From Pelobates cultripes (Eukaryota > Chordata > Amphibia > Anura > Pelobatidae), in contig OW240914.1 in the NCBI GenBank assembly GCA_933207985.1, forward strand, positions 130,591,019 through 130,655,018: DNA of 64,000 nucleotides, given 5' to 3'. Position numbers and translations under genes: made by a program. Positions 24,914 through 36,900 of the stretch are shown piece after piece. The first letter of the stretch is position 1; every line of letters begins with the position of its first letter. Under the pieces are notes generated by a model. The model ran no database searches. It was not told the DNA's origin and saw only the letters and a list, made by a program, of their open reading frames with translations.

Positions 24914-26132
24914 GGCCGCGCGGACGGCTCCTATACCTCCCGGCCCTGTTTAAAACCTTTGGACCAAAAACTCTCTTAAGGTTGGATTGGGCCTTATCTA
25001 GGGCGGTGAAGGTGTGCACAAAAGAGCCCAAGTCTTTAACAATAGACTCACCAAAGAGCATGCCTTTAGCGGCAGCGCCCGGTTCCTTGACCGCAAGGTT
25101 AACCAGTTTAGGTTTGATTTTAAGCAGGATCGCTTTGTGGCGTTCGGCTGACATAGCAGTGTTAGCATTGCCGAGTAGGCAAATCAATCTCTGGACCCAA
25201 CCTATTGCTACATCGAAATCAAGGGTGGTATCCCCTGTTTTAGCCGTCTCCAATAGCTCATAAAGCTTAGTCACGGGACCTAGAGTGTCCAAAATCTTGT
25301 CCTGGCAATTATGGAGTGAAAACTCCAAACCCTTTCTGGGTTTCCAGCCCGTTTTTGTCAGGAACTGTGAGATCTGAGGGTCAACCTCTGGTGTCTTACA
25401 CGCCGCATCAGGCACTGAGGGCCGTAACTTACTCCGCCCCTCCTTGGATAAGGGGGTACGCATACGAAGCGCTAGATAGCTAGCTATATGCTCGGGTCGG
25501 GTCCCAATCCACCGAGCGAGGGTGGTGAAGGTCATCAGGATCGAACAGGGGGTAACCCTGCGGATCGCATATGCCTTGTTCCTCACTCGGAGGTAACGCC
25601 GAAGCGTCAGACCCCGCCTCCGCGTCGGAGTCCCCTTCCTCATAAGAGGCGTAGCCGGGGGTGTCCGAACCTGTCTCCCCACTTGGATCGGAATTAGACT
25701 TGTCATTGTCATGGGCACGCGCCCTTTTCCACTTTCTGGTCGATTTTGCCCGGCCAGCGGCTCTGTTGTGCGGTAATGCGCCATCTTGGACGGCCATAGG
25801 CACGTCAGTCAGGGCAGGTACTACCTGTGTCATATCGGGGGAGACATGCTTAGTTTTGGCATATGCCTTGCGGCTACCTGAGGTTGCAGCGCAGGCAGGA
25901 GGCTTGCCAACATAGGAGAAGCCAGGGGCTGAGTCAGGGCCTGTTGGATAGTGTGAGACAGCGATGATGAGACTGTCCCCATGGCAGAGGCCAGGGCCCT
26001 CTGCATAGTAGAATCAATAAGGGCCTGGAACTCCTGAGAGGGGGTGAGTCCCCCTTCACTTGAGATAGGGGCCTGAAAGGCTTCCATGGTGGGGTAGCTG
26101 GGGCAGCCAGAATCATCACCCTTAGCCTGCAT
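24903..26132 (-). pseudogene. DIRS gag-like ORF1 in three frames
   Basis: Three consecutive minus-strand frames together look like one structural ORF. 26132-25830 carries MEAFQAPISS and an S, L, Q-rich helix-like segment. 25833-25480 is acidic and charged, with EEGDSDAEAGSDAS. About 25500-24903 holds the conserved-looking core with ISQFLTKTGWKPRK and ends in an RGRYRSR-like basic tail. Two indels, near 25832 and 25490, break the frame. DIRS gag proteins are poorly conserved, so the identity rests on position immediately upstream of RT and on composition. It would package the element RNA. Confidence 0.7.
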
Positions 26133-26842
26133 GATAGACAGGAGGGCAAATAAGCTTGTGGTTAAAAAGGGGGTATGTCCCTTTAAATATACGCAGATAA
26201 AATATTAAGCCACAATAAATATTATGGGAGCCAGGCCACCAGTCTCAGAATACAATGCTATAACAGTTTGATGGAGCAAAACCTAAACTACAGAACAGGG
26301 GTTGAGTAACATACAAAGCAAATACCTGTGGAGAAAAAACAAGGGTAAAGGGAGCCGACCGCCGGATCCGCCAGCAGCCACGTGTGTGAAAGAAGATGGC
26401 CGCCACGTGCAGAGCATGCCGCGGCCCCAAGCTCCTCCCCCGCCAATGGCCGGGGAGCTCGTTGGAAAAACACACGCGGCCGGAGGTAGAGCGGGTCGCC
26501 ACACGCGGTCGCGAGGGGAGGAGGGAGGGCGGTCAGGTAGCACAGCAGCTCCCGAGAAAAAGGCTTCCCCAGTGATCCGCGGTCCCTGTCTGTGCACACA
26601 AAAGGTACAGCACAGGCAGGGAGACCGTGCAAAGCAGGGGAAGAAACAGAGACACCCAAAAGGGGTGCCAAAAAACATCAAAGCAAAACACAGAAATCAT
26701 ATAGGGTGCACAAAGCAGCATACAAGTACATAATACATTAAATATTATCAGTAAATAAACCCATAAAAACAATCCAAGATTAAAATATACAGGAGTGAAA
26801 TTAATACGGTACTTAGCTGGTCTGAGGACAGCAGCAAAGAAA

Positions 26843-27048
26843 GAGGAAGTGGAAGTACTAAGCAAGGCATTTATGGACTGTTCCTACTAAGCTGATTGGC
26901 TGCCCTGTTACTAGGCAGATCTGGTTGTACCTGTTATTATATTGCATATCTACATTTTTTCTCTTTCAGTTTTATATTTCTCTTTGCTGCTGAGGAATAA
27001 AGTAAGAAAGAGATTGCATAATAGGAGCCTCCGTGTCATTAATAAAAT
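26843..27048 (-). repeat. DIRS right inverted terminal repeat
   Basis: This is the reverse complement of 21304-21540 minus the decamer expansion. It ends CCGTGTCATTAATAAAAT at 27048, where LINE sequence resumes. Between 26133 and 26842 lies the 5' region upstream of gag; it is CG-rich in part (26340-26560) and has no convincing gene. Confidence 0.9.
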
Positions 27049-27354
27049 CTATCTCTTAAGTATATCAAATCCTACCATGTGTTTTAATCCTATGATAATT
27101 ATTTTTTTTATTTTCGTGAATAATTTAATTTAAAAGTTATTTAATTAATTTAACGTTAATTCCTGAAATAGCTGGAGAGGGTGGACTTTAGTGGGAATTT
27201 GGGAAATTGAGTGTTAGGCTAGTTAGAGACGAAAAGTTTAGAAAAGTTCTGAAAAGTTTTTAAAAGTTTAAAAAAAAAAAACTTAAAAAAAAAAAAAAAG
27301 GATAAAAAAATAAAAAGTTAAAAAATAAAAATAATAAACAGTTACACTACCATA

Positions 27355-29000
27355 ATGTCTAGAAGGTACACTGCTGAGGAGGCTTATGATATACTAGCAG
27401 CCGACTCTGACGCCACAGACACTGCCTCCGAGAGTGGTGATGAGACTGTGCCAAATACTGCAGGGCCCTCTGTTGTAAGCGCCGAGTCCCCTGACCTGGC
27501 GACTGGGAACCCCTAAATGATTTCACGCCTGACATCCTAGTGCTTACTGGCAGTCCTGGAATTCAGTTGGACGTCACTAACTACAGTGCACCGGATTTCA
27601 TGCAGCTATTCTTGGGGAATGATATTTTAGGGGATATAGTCACCCAGACCAACCTTTATGCTGTGCAGTACCTGACAATGATCAGAGTCTCATCGCCAGG
27701 CAAAGGAGTTGGTACCCCACCAGTCTGCCAGAATTAAAAAAATTTTGGGCACTAACGATGCTAATGGGCATTATTAAAAAAAACAGCCTCAGGATGTACT
27801 GGTCCAAAAATCCTATATGCAGCACCCCTATTTATTCCCAGACCATGAACAGGTCCAGATATGAAGCAATGCTTCGCTTTTTACACTTCAGCGACAATTC
27901 GAAGTGCCCCCCAAGAGATAATCATCAATACGATAATCTCTAAGATTCACCCCCTTATTTCCCACTTCAACAGACAGTTTGGCTCAATGTACACCCCACA
28001 AAAAAATATTTGTGTAGATGAGTCTCTAATGAAATACAAGGGCAGACTGGGGTTTAAACAATATATCCCGGCCAAAAGATCCCGGTATGGGATAAAGTTG
28101 TATAAACTTTGTGAAAGTGCCAGTGGTTATGTTTACACCTTCCATGTTTACGAAGGTAATGACAGCCACTTGGATCCCCCAGGTTGCCCGGATATCATTG
28201 GGACGAGTGGAAAAATGGTATGGGATTTAATTAACCCATTGCTAAATAAGGGGTATCATTTATTTATAGACAATTACTATAATAGCATCCCTCTTCTTAG
28301 GATGCTTTATTGCTTTGAAACTGTGGCCTGCGGCACTATCCGAAAGACATGTGTTGGTTTCCCAAAAGTCCTGGCACAAAAAAAGCTCAAGAGGGGGGAA
28401 ACGGCTGTTCTCTGCCAGGACGAACTGCTGGCTCTCAAATTCAAAGATAAGAAGGAGGTGTTCATGCTTACATCTATGCATACTGAGCAAACTCGAAGAG
28501 TCACAGCTCGTGGCAGACAAGAAATTAGACGGGTGCCAGTCTGCATTAGGCAGTATAACAAGCACATGGGGGGAGTTGACCTGTCCGACCAACTGCTGCA
28601 ACCCTATTTAATACTGAGGAAGACCAGGGCATGGTACAAAAAGCTTGGCATTTAACTTATGCAAATGGCAACTCACAATGCCTTTATTCTGTACAAAAAG
28701 GCAAATGCTGACATTAAATCCACATTTCTGGATTTCCAGTTTCAGCTTATTTCTTGGCTGCTCACTGAGTGCCACAGTGGGGAACCATCAGCTGGGCCTA
28801 GCAGCAGAAGGGTTGAGACAGGTCACTTCTGTTTCCGGATACCACCAACCCCCAAAAAGAAGACACCCCAGAAAAGGTGCAGGTTGTGCTACCAGAGGGG
28901 TATAAGGACGGAAACCAACTTTTATTGCCCTGATTGCCCCTCTCAGCCCGGCCTTTGTATTGGCAACTGTTTTAAAAATTTTCACACCCAGGGAGCATAA
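27355..29000 (+). pseudogene. piggyBac transposase remnant
   Basis: This is a DDE transposase that cut and pasted the outer element at TTAA sites. It begins MSRRYTAEEAYDILAADS at 27355. Four breaks follow: a stop near 27514, and frame changes near 27730, 27925 and 28640. Conserved segments are readable across frames: the three catalytic aspartates in CVDESLMKYKG (28017), FIDNYYNS (28269) and GGVDLSDQ (28578), then RKTRAWYKKL and a C-terminal CRLC..CPDC..C..C..H zinc-binding domain ending at 29000. Length and motif order match PGBD-type transposases. With several frameshifts it cannot make the full enzyme. Confidence 0.9.
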
Positions 29001-29368
29001 GTTGCACATTGTTTATATAAATACACACACATTTTTTTTTTGTTATTATTTAGTTCTTCCATTTTAAAGTTGCTGACAATGTTTAGGGCCAAGGAGGCTG
29101 CTGCAATTCTTACCTCTGACTCTGATTATTTCATTATTTTTATTTTTCTAATTTTAGTTAGTTAATTAGGGTGCATGGGAATTCATAGGAAGTTGGGGAG
29201 TTTAGTGTTACGCTAGGGGTGAAAAGATTTTTTTTTTTTTTAAATAGAAAAAATAATATTTTATAACATTATTTAAAGTTCTTGTGTAAAAAGTAAAAAA
29301 TGCTTAGGAAGTTATGAATTCTATCAGCAGACAGAGTTGACAGGCAGTGCCCCTGAGTTTGATGCAGG

Positions 29369-29555
29369 TTAAAGGACCACTATAGTGCCAGGAAAACATA
29401 CCCTCCCGCCGGGCTCTGGGGAGAGGAAGGGGTTAAACTTACCTCTTTCTCCAGCGGCGGGCGGGCAGCTCTCCTCCTCCTCTTCGGCTGAATGCGCATG
29501 CGTGTCAGGAGCTGCGCGCCCATTCAGCCAGTCTCATAGGAAAGCATTCATAATG
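29369..29555 (+). mobile_element. T2-type MITE fragment inside the piggyBac element
   Basis: The left end TTAAAGGACCACTATAGTG and the following CG-rich block match the MITEs at 34477 and 63402 read from the same end. The copy lacks one terminal hairpin arm and stops after the CATAGGAAAGCATTCATAATG phrase, with no right terminus or second TTAAAGG. It is a truncated insertion in the 3' part of the piggyBac element. Confidence 0.8.
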
Positions 29556-29714
29556 CATAATAGGTGTTATACTGCCGTAGCACACATAAGGATTGCAAAA
29601 TATACAGTAACATCTCCAAGTGTGTGTCATAAAGGCAGAAAAAATGCTAATTGCTACTAGACTTGGTACAAACTAGTAAAAAATTATCCTACGCTAGGGT
29701 TTAAAATATGCCGG

Positions 29715-30300
29715 GTTTTCGAACCATTAAACTGCTATAATGGCCCAAATTGAAACATAGGTCCATCAAATCCGTCTCTCAAACTTCTACTGTAAATACC
29801 GAAATGGACAGGTCTCATATATGGCATTGTAGCTTCATGAAATAGTGCCAAAGACATACAATGGGGGTATCATTTTACTCAGAAGACTTAGCTGAGCATA
29901 ATTTTGGGGCTTTGATCATAGTGACACGTCAAATATACAAAATGCCCAGCAAAAAGTAATGCAGTTGTAAAAAATGCCCCAAATTATTTTTAACCACAGA
30001 CTTTGACATACATTGGTGAAAAAATGGGGTCATGTTAAGGCACAATATGCACCATATGAGATACCCTGGAGTGTCTACTTTTACAAATGGTAGGCCTTTG
30101 TGGGGTTTTTTCCAACCGTCAAACTGCTATAGTGGCCCAAATTGAAACATAGGCCCATCAAATCCGTCTCTCAAAATTCTACTGTAAATACCGAAATGGA
30201 CAGGTCTTCTATATGGTGCTATAGCTTCACGAAATAGTGCCAAAGACATACAATGGGGGTATCGTTGTACTCAGCAGATATAGCTGAACACAAAATTAGG
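29715..30300 (+). repeat. 392-bp direct duplication in the piggyBac 3' region
   Basis: About 190 bp beginning AAACTGCTATAATGGCCCAA near 29729 recur from about 30121, with shared phrases CCATCAAATCCGTCTCTCAA, AAATACCGAAATGGACAGG and GCCAAAGACATACAATGGGG. The offset is about 392 bp. The copies are roughly 90 percent alike by eye. They belong to the non-coding tail between the transposase and the right TTAA. Confidence 0.8.
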
Positions 30301-30988
30301 TTTTGTATAGGACTAGCACACACTAACTTTACGAAATACACATGAGAAGTTCTTTGTTATAATTTTGTGTGTCAAAAAAAATTTTAGACCAATATTTAGC
30401 AGGGATTGGCGGTGAAATGGCTCCATAAAAAGTGTCAAAATAATGTTAGTTAAATAGCCTGTGATGTCTTCTTTATATAAGAATATACGTTTGTGTGGCA
30501 ATTTTGTTTTCTTTTATGGCTATTAAGCTTACAAGACAAACATACCAAATTCTAAAATCGCGCCACATTAAAAGTTTATTTTACTCCTTGTGTTTTGTGA
30601 GCTGTAACTACCAAAAAAACCTGAAAATCCCAGACACATTATATATTCTGTAAATCAGAACAACTAAATGAATTTATTTTTAATTACTTTCCTTAACCTG
30701 CACAAATTATGCACACATTATTATTGCAAAAAATGAAGAAAAAACCCAATATTTTTACATTTTTGGCCATTTTCTGTATTTTTTTATAATAAATAAGCAT
30801 TTATATATGTATATGTTACATCAATTTAAAGCCCTTTTTGTCCTTTAAAAAACGGTATATAATATGTGTCGGTGCAATAAAATAGTAAAATGCAAATTGC
30901 AGTTGAACCCAAACAGCAAAAAATTTGAACATTTCTTGTGTCTTTAAGTGCAAGACAAGCTTTTGAAGCTGTGTCCTTAAGGGGTTAA

Positions 30989-32423
30989 TATGTATGATAT
31001 ATGGTAAATACTGTTATGGGGCTTAGTATTTATATGTCTCTTATAATACATATCACACAGTGTACAGGAGCAAAAGGTGCACAGTATATGGTCTGTGTGT
31101 GTATATCTCTCTTAAATAACATAGAACCCAGGCTTGTTTTGTATAAAGTCAGTCTCTCTGGTTTTCACACACAGAGCATTTTTCTGGCAAAACCAGTTAA
31201 GTAGGTATTGGGAGTCCCATGTGTCCGTCATTCTGAACTCCTCGATTAAAGGAGTGTGGAGACAGGTGCAGCAGAAACAACACGTCACTGATTCTGTTAC
31301 AAACAGATCCTGGATCAAGGTGACATAAACCAGTACATTGTTAGTTACTGTAAATACAAACACACCCTTTAGTTTTCCCTAAGACATATTTTTTTTCACC
31401 TGGGGCAAGTCATGGTTTTTTTATTTTAATATAATTATTCAGTCTGTTTTAATATACTGCATTGAATCATTTTTGCCAATCTAAACAAAATCCAATTTGC
31501 GGCCTTGCATGTTTCGCACGTCTTTCAATTCTTTTTCCCCCCACTTCCTTTAGATCTTGTTACTCTCTCCACCAGTCTTTCTCCTATCCCTTATTCCACA
31601 CTTTTTTTTTTTTTTTTTTAAAGTCTCGCTCAATTCATCTCAGTTATTATTATAATCATCATGCCAACTGCTCTATTTTTCGCTACACTTGTCATTATTC
31701 TTCCCTATCTCCCAGATTTGTTTTTTTTTTCTGTCTCTCTTCTTCAGTCTTACACTAGCCTCATTGTCCTCTGTGTTACTGTGTTTCTCAATCACAACCA
31801 ATTTAAATTTTTCTTTGCCAGTTTCAACTTTCCACCCTCCACAAGCATTTTCTCCAACTTTAACCATGTTCTGTAGAAATGGTAGTTTATACTTCTCCCT
31901 GTTTCCTAAATATGTACAGGATATGGGAGCATCATGTTTGGTGGAATGTGTGCAGCGTCACTTTTAAGGTCTTTGGTCTCAGGTGTGCTGGGTTGAATCA
32001 CTGTGAGGGTCGCCTTTTTTATTTATTTTTATTTTTGTTGTGAGTACAGTACAAACTTGCCTTGCCACAACAGCAACAACAAGCAGAATTGTGACATATA
32101 GCAGAAAACATTAGTGTGGCATTTCAGGAAACTGCTAATTTTTTTATAATAATAGTACAAGAATATGCATGAGGTGAGTGTAAGGCAGGAGAAGGGCTGA
32201 GAAGTGTGTGTGTGTTAGGCACGATAGCTGACTACACTGGTGATGAAACATGAGGAGAGGAGAACCGGCTAAGTTACTAAGTTTTAAACAGGATAAGTCC
32301 CCCCGGAGGCTCCCAGAGGGTGGTATTTTGACGATACAGAGGAAAATATTATAGCAAAATGATAAGTTAAAAAAGTAAACAGCAGAGTTAAGCCAGCTAG
32401 GCAAAATGTGGAAGGAGGCAGGG
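30989..32423. other. gene-free sequence
   Basis: No gene recognised. Pyrimidine-rich tracts lie at 31535-31620 and 31720-31745. Open frames across them translate to F, S and L-rich low-complexity sequence. Confidence 0.5.
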
Positions 32424-32944
32424 CCACCATCAAGGGGTGACAACCATGATGGTTGTCACGGGCCGGGCCGCCTGGGCCCCATGTCCAGCGGGGGAGATGC
32501 CGCTGGTGCAGCTGCACCAGGGCCCGCATGCTGATAGGGCTCATCGGGTTGCCCAAGCATTTATGGCCACCCGATGGGTCCTATATCTTCAAGGGCCCGG
32601 TCAGCGCTGCAGCCGTGTAATAGCGCGACCGGCCCCTTTAAAAATAATGCAAGTACTGCTGGGAGGAAGTGACGGTCAGTCACTTCCTCCCAGCTTACTC
32701 CACGTGGGAGGAGACAGCCAGGCAGTGAAGAGGGAGAGCCAGCCGACTCCCATCAGCCCCAGCCACCCTCCTGCAACAAAGAAGTAAGAAACAGGAGGGT
32801 GGCTGAAAAAATTAGATGCATCTGTGTGTATATATGTCTGTCAGTCAGTATGTCAGAATGTATGCCTGCCTATCTTTATGCCTATGTGTCTGTGTTTCAC
32901 TATGTATGTCTGTATATGTGTGTAAGTGTTTCAGGATGTGTTTA

Positions 32945-32985
<41 letters not shown>

Positions 32986-33130
32986 CTGTGTCCTTTTGTA
33001 TCAGTGCATGTGTTTGTGTCTGTGTGTGTATTCCTGTGGGCGAGATTCCAAGGCGGGCCCTGGGGCGGGATTTGGAGCATGCCCTGGGGATGGACTTGGA
33101 GGCAGGCCCAGACTGTGAGCTGTGTTAGGG
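32424..33130. repeat. CG-rich unclassified interspersed element with a GT microsatellite
   Basis: The block starts with a fold-back ACAACCATGATGGTTGT (32440-32456), is CG-rich to about 32800 and then passes into GT-rich sequence with an almost pure GT run at 32946-32983. The phrase CACCCTCCTGCAA..GTA.GAAAC is shared with the hAT MITE at 42872-43056, so the two may be related. Ends were not fixed with confidence. Frames across it translate to C, V and S repeats and are not genes. Confidence 0.5.
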
Positions 33131-34476
33131 GCCAGAAAATTTCTGATGGCTGCCCTGGTAGGAGGGAATATAAAAATCTGAGGTGCTTTCCCTTAAAGTG
33201 GAATATAGAATGGTTTTACCTTTAATTAATAATTGACAAACAAAAAAGGGTACCATAAACTTTCTGTCAAGGAGAGTTCATAGGAGTAAGGGCTATGTTG
33301 CTCAATCAGCCTATGCCTACCAAAGGCTTTTCACAGTCCAGCAGCAGAGTGAGGGACTTCAGGCTTATGTGCCATCTGATGGAGCAGATCCGCTTGCTTA
33401 TTCGGGATCCCCCATCTGCACTGCACGCACCCGAAGGGGTACTGGATCAAGCGCCATCGGCTTTAGGTCACATTTCCTTTTTTTGCAGGGATGCCGAGTG
33501 TGGCCCAGCTTGCCGCCTAAAAGGGGCCTTCTTCCTTGCTGTGGATACTCACTTATGGCTTGGGGGTTGCATGTTAGGGGAGTGGCTGCTTGGTCTTCTT
33601 GGTGTTAGCTGAGGTGTTGTGTTTTCTAGCTTTCACAAGAAGGCTTCAAAGATAGCATCCACCCTGGATAACATATCTGATGTTCCTTGTGGACTGGGAG
33701 GACACTTGGTGGTCAACATGATGGGTGCACCTCTGCGTTGGTCGCTTGCTTGTTTGGCTTTGTCTCGCTTTTCCCTCGTATTGTTGTGGCAGGCTTCCTG
33801 GGGTGGATCGTGATCACCCCCAACGGTCTTGGTGGGGGAAACGGGAACCCGCTCGTGAGCGGTTGTGAAACTACACCGGGATGGAAGAACAGCCGCCTCT
33901 CCTGCCCGGTGCGTACAGGGCTGCATGCTTTAACAGGTACTAAGTGGGCTCTGAATGATCAGCTGACTGCCACAACAGATGCCCGTCTCCTCCATGACAG
34001 TCAGGCCCCGCCTCCCGTGAGGGTCGTCCTTTAACATAACTACTTGGAGGTAGAGATGTCGCAAACCGTCCGCGAACAGTTCGCCACGAACCGTTCGCGG
34101 CGAACTCCGGTCAGCTGACACATCCCGGCCAATCTCCGGCAGACCCTCCCTCCCAGACCCTCCCACCTCCTGGACAGCATCCATGTTGAAGCTGCCTTCA
34201 ATAATACTCAAGCTATTATAACTTTGATTTTTTAAATCAGCTAGTATGGCCCTCATTTTACAATTTCCAATGTTTCTCAATTCATTGCAATTTGGTGCAT
34301 ATTGGATCATGAACCCCAATTAGTGTGATTTCAGTTTCTCCTATTGTTATATAAATGTTGTAGTAGTAATAGTATATCTCAGTCTGGACATATAGTAGAG
34401 GTTTTAAATGAATATTTTCCCACCATTTTACCAGCAATAAATCCTTGGCTTTACGGAGAACACATTGGCAGACAAA
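33131..34476. other. gene-free sequence, partly CG-rich
   Basis: No gene recognised. At 34055-34110 there is CG-rich palindromic sequence (CGAACAGTTCGCC and GTTCGCGGCGAAC). Overlapping frames of about 100 codons at 33295-33612, 33687-34034 and 33930-34319 have no family motif. They may be decayed element sequence. Confidence 0.4.
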
Positions 34477-34915
34477 TTAAAGGACCACTATAGTGGCAGG
34501 AAAACATACTCGTTTTCCTGGCACTATAGTGCCCTGAGGGTGCCCCCACCCTCAGGGTCCCCCTCCTGCCCTGCTCTGGGGTTAAGAAAGGGGTTAAAAC
34601 TTACCTTTTTCCAGCGCCGGGCGGAGAGCTCTCCTCCTCGTCGGCTGAATGCGCACACGCGGCAGGAGCTGAGCACGCATTCAGCCGGTCGCATAGGAAA
34701 GCATTACAATGCTTTCCTATGGACGCTTGCGTGCTCTCACTGTGATTTTCACAGTGAGAATCACACAAGCACCTCTAGCGGCTGTCAATGGGACAGCCAC
34801 TAGAGGAATAACAAACTGCTATGTTTATTAAAAAATGGGTTAACCCTAGCTGGACCTGGCACCCAGACCACTTCATTAAGCTGAAGTGGTCTGGGTGCCT
34901 AGAGTGGTCCTTTAA
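34477..34915. mobile_element. T2-type MITE, full-length serial-hairpin copy
   Basis: Bounded by TTAA at 34477-34480 and 34912-34915, with ends TTAAAGGACCACTATAGTG and CTAGAGTGGTCCTTTAA. It has the same chain of hairpins as 13510-14012 in the opposite orientation, including the GACAGCCACTAGAG, CTCACTGTGA and CATAGGAAAGC arms. One hairpin arm near 34800-34830 is partly deleted relative to the other copies. Confidence 0.9.
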
Positions 34916-36900
34916 GTCAAGTGGCACTTTGAGCAACTGAGCTGAATGTTCAATAAAAGCAAACATCATCTGAATGTTAAAAGTCACATTCAGTCGTTTT
35001 CTTCTACAGATATATTAAGAAATATGTAGCAGACTAAATTCCCCTGGGGAAACTCATTTTTTCAAACTTGTTGACCGACTGGTCATCTGGGACTAAGGAG
35101 ACTTGATTTTTCCCTTGCCCAGAGGTATTGAAATAATGTTCTCTCAATTTGGGTTACATTATGCTGCAGACTCCCTCTAGGTGGAGCTTGGGCTGTAACT
35201 TGTCAGGGGTCACCAATCCTGCTCGCCTTCAGGCCTATTTGGCCGAGTCTTACGTGGAAATAACATTTTTTTCCCTTTTCCTCCTTGCCAACCCTTTCTA
35301 AAGATAAGTGACCATAGTTGATGTATTTTCCTCTCCCCTCCACTTCCCATTTTCCAATATTGTCGAATTATTATTCCAATGTTGCCGAATTCATTTTAAA
35401 ACCCATACGTGGGAGAACAAAGAAGATTGGTATTTTACTTTACATCTTAGTTGCTGTTATTTGTTTATTCGTTTGAGTAGTTGGACTGCCACACCTCAAA
35501 AAGCAAGGGATCAGGGTTACCACAGTGGATAAGGTATGAGCTACATTTGGAAATGATTTGTCTTGTGCATAAATTGTTTCAGCAACTGCGGACAGTCAGC
35601 TTCACTTGGACATTGAGACTAGTTGTGACATGGACAAAAGATGGACTGGATTAAGTAGGTTATGGAATGATATTTACTTGCCCTCAATAACTCCATAATT
35701 TGTTTATTTTCCTGATTTTCGGCACTTTACAGTTTTTATTTGCTTAAATTTTTCTATTCCATTTGCATCCATTCGGGACTTCCAGATGCTTTCAGCCCGA
35801 ATCTGTTCGAGACAATCAGACTCCCGAATGCCGTCCGTTCGTTTTAATTTGGGTCTTCCCCACGAACCAGGGGCCTGTGATGTCCGCACTGCCTGCAGAA
35901 CAGACGTCACGCATGTGCCCTGTGGTGACCACCGAACGTAATTTCACAAACCGGTGCACTTACCACTACTCCAGCGCAATCTTAGGGCCCACTCCAAGAT
36001 CCTCGATGCATGATACCTCTTCCCGACCGTCTTCCCATCTTGGTACCCAGATCCATCTGCCGCAATCCAGCCTCGCTCGGTCCCCGACTCCATGGAGACA
36101 CTGACACTGCCCTGGAGCACCTCACTGTCTTTAGAAAGTATTCACAAACAGCATGATGATGCAAAACATGTTCAATGCTTCCATGAGAAGCACTGGTCTA
36201 GACAAACGTCATTAGAATTGATGACATCATTGGAGGCAGGTACTTTTGCAGATTTTAACATAACTTTTGTTTTGTTTTTATCAATGGGAGGGGGGTGGGG
36301 AAAGGTCAGTAATCAAACCTAAGGAACACTCGGGAGGGTCTTTGCCCCCAAATATTTGTATTTGGAAGCAGATGCTGATATTTCAGTTTCACTGCTTTCT
36401 GGGTACTAACAGCAAAGAAAATTAGCTACTCTTATTCCCCTGTGCAGTGCTAAAGCTATTTTAAGATGTCCTCCAACCTCCATGACCACTTCTGTTTTAG
36501 AAAGTGGTCACGGTGAAGGAATGTGTGTGCAGCGGTTCTTCTTGAAACACTGCACATACAGAGATATTTGCACTTTTGTGAAGAGCACTAGTTACACCCC
36601 TGGCACTGTGACTGTCTTAGGCAGCCTGTAACTCTCTTCAAAACTGTGTAACGTTAATTCTGTGCAAAAATTACATCTGTCATCAGTGTGCACTGCTTGC
36701 TGGCGACAAATGTAATGAGCTTCTACCCTTACAGGCAGCGTTGGGAGTGTGCATGCAAGTGGAAGCTTGAAGCAACTCCCTCTCTTATTTAGCCCTCCCT
36801 GTCTCCCTATATTTTTTATGAATTACCAATGAGGTTTTTTTCCTTCTTAATACCATCCCTCCCTTGTCTACCTCCCACTCGCTCCCCAGCTTAGAGTGTG
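34916..36900. other. gene-free sequence
   Basis: No gene recognised. A frame at 35763-36104 (113 codons, plus) and one at 35704-35910 (minus) are CG-rich relative to surroundings but lack motifs or splice context. They resemble other CG-rich interspersed sequence in the window. Confidence 0.45.

Larger units (their letters stand above)
21269..27048 (-). mobile_element. DIRS-type tyrosine-recombinase retrotransposon
   Basis: A 5.8-kb element lies inside the LINE's 5' region. It carries, in minus-strand order, gag-like frames (26132-24903), RT with RNase H (24913 to about 22800) and a tyrosine recombinase (to 21958). The termini are inverted repeats (21304-21540 and 26843-27048). An internal region at 21853-21952 is complementary to both outer ends joined, the hallmark DIRS layout used to template a circular intermediate. 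No target duplication is visible, as expected for recombinase-mediated insertion. The gag and RNase H frames are broken, so the copy is probably inactive, though structurally complete. Confidence 0.9.
16448..27135 (-). mobile_element. L1-like LINE inserted in the piggyBac element
   Basis: The insert is flanked by a 16-bp direct repeat, GTTATTTAATTAATTT, at 16432-16447 and 27136-27151. It begins on the plus strand with a T run (16448-16456), which is the poly(A) tail of a minus-strand LINE. Its 3' UTR is 16457-16965, ORF2 occupies 16966-20732, and upstream sequence continues at 20733-21268 and, beyond the DIRS insertion, 27049-27135. Only about 620 bp lie upstream of ORF2, so a complete ORF1 is absent: the copy is 5'-truncated, as is usual for L1. 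The RT motifs place it in the L1/Tx1 group. Confidence 0.85.
15950..30988 (+). mobile_element. piggyBac element, split by nested L1 and DIRS insertions
   Basis: The outer element runs from TTAA at 15950-15953, followed by CCCCTTCCCGACC, to GGTCC-type end GTCCTTAAGGGG before TTAA at 30985-30988. The right end reversed reads CCCCTTAAGGACAC, so the two tips share CCCCTT...GAC. TTAA targets and a piggyBac-family transposase remnant at 27355-29000 support the class. Left-end sequence (15954-16447) and transposase-side sequence (27152 onward) were contiguous before a LINE inserted. Without the inserts the element would be about 4.3 kb. The left tip differs from the canonical CCCCTTAAGGAC at three bases. 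A small non-autonomous relative with canonical ends lies at 46994-47073. Confidence 0.75.

Noticed and set aside
31462..31967. Phenylalanine and serine-rich frames resembling membrane proteins
   Set aside because: They come from pyrimidine-rich tracts. There is no consistent helix pattern, splice context or homology.
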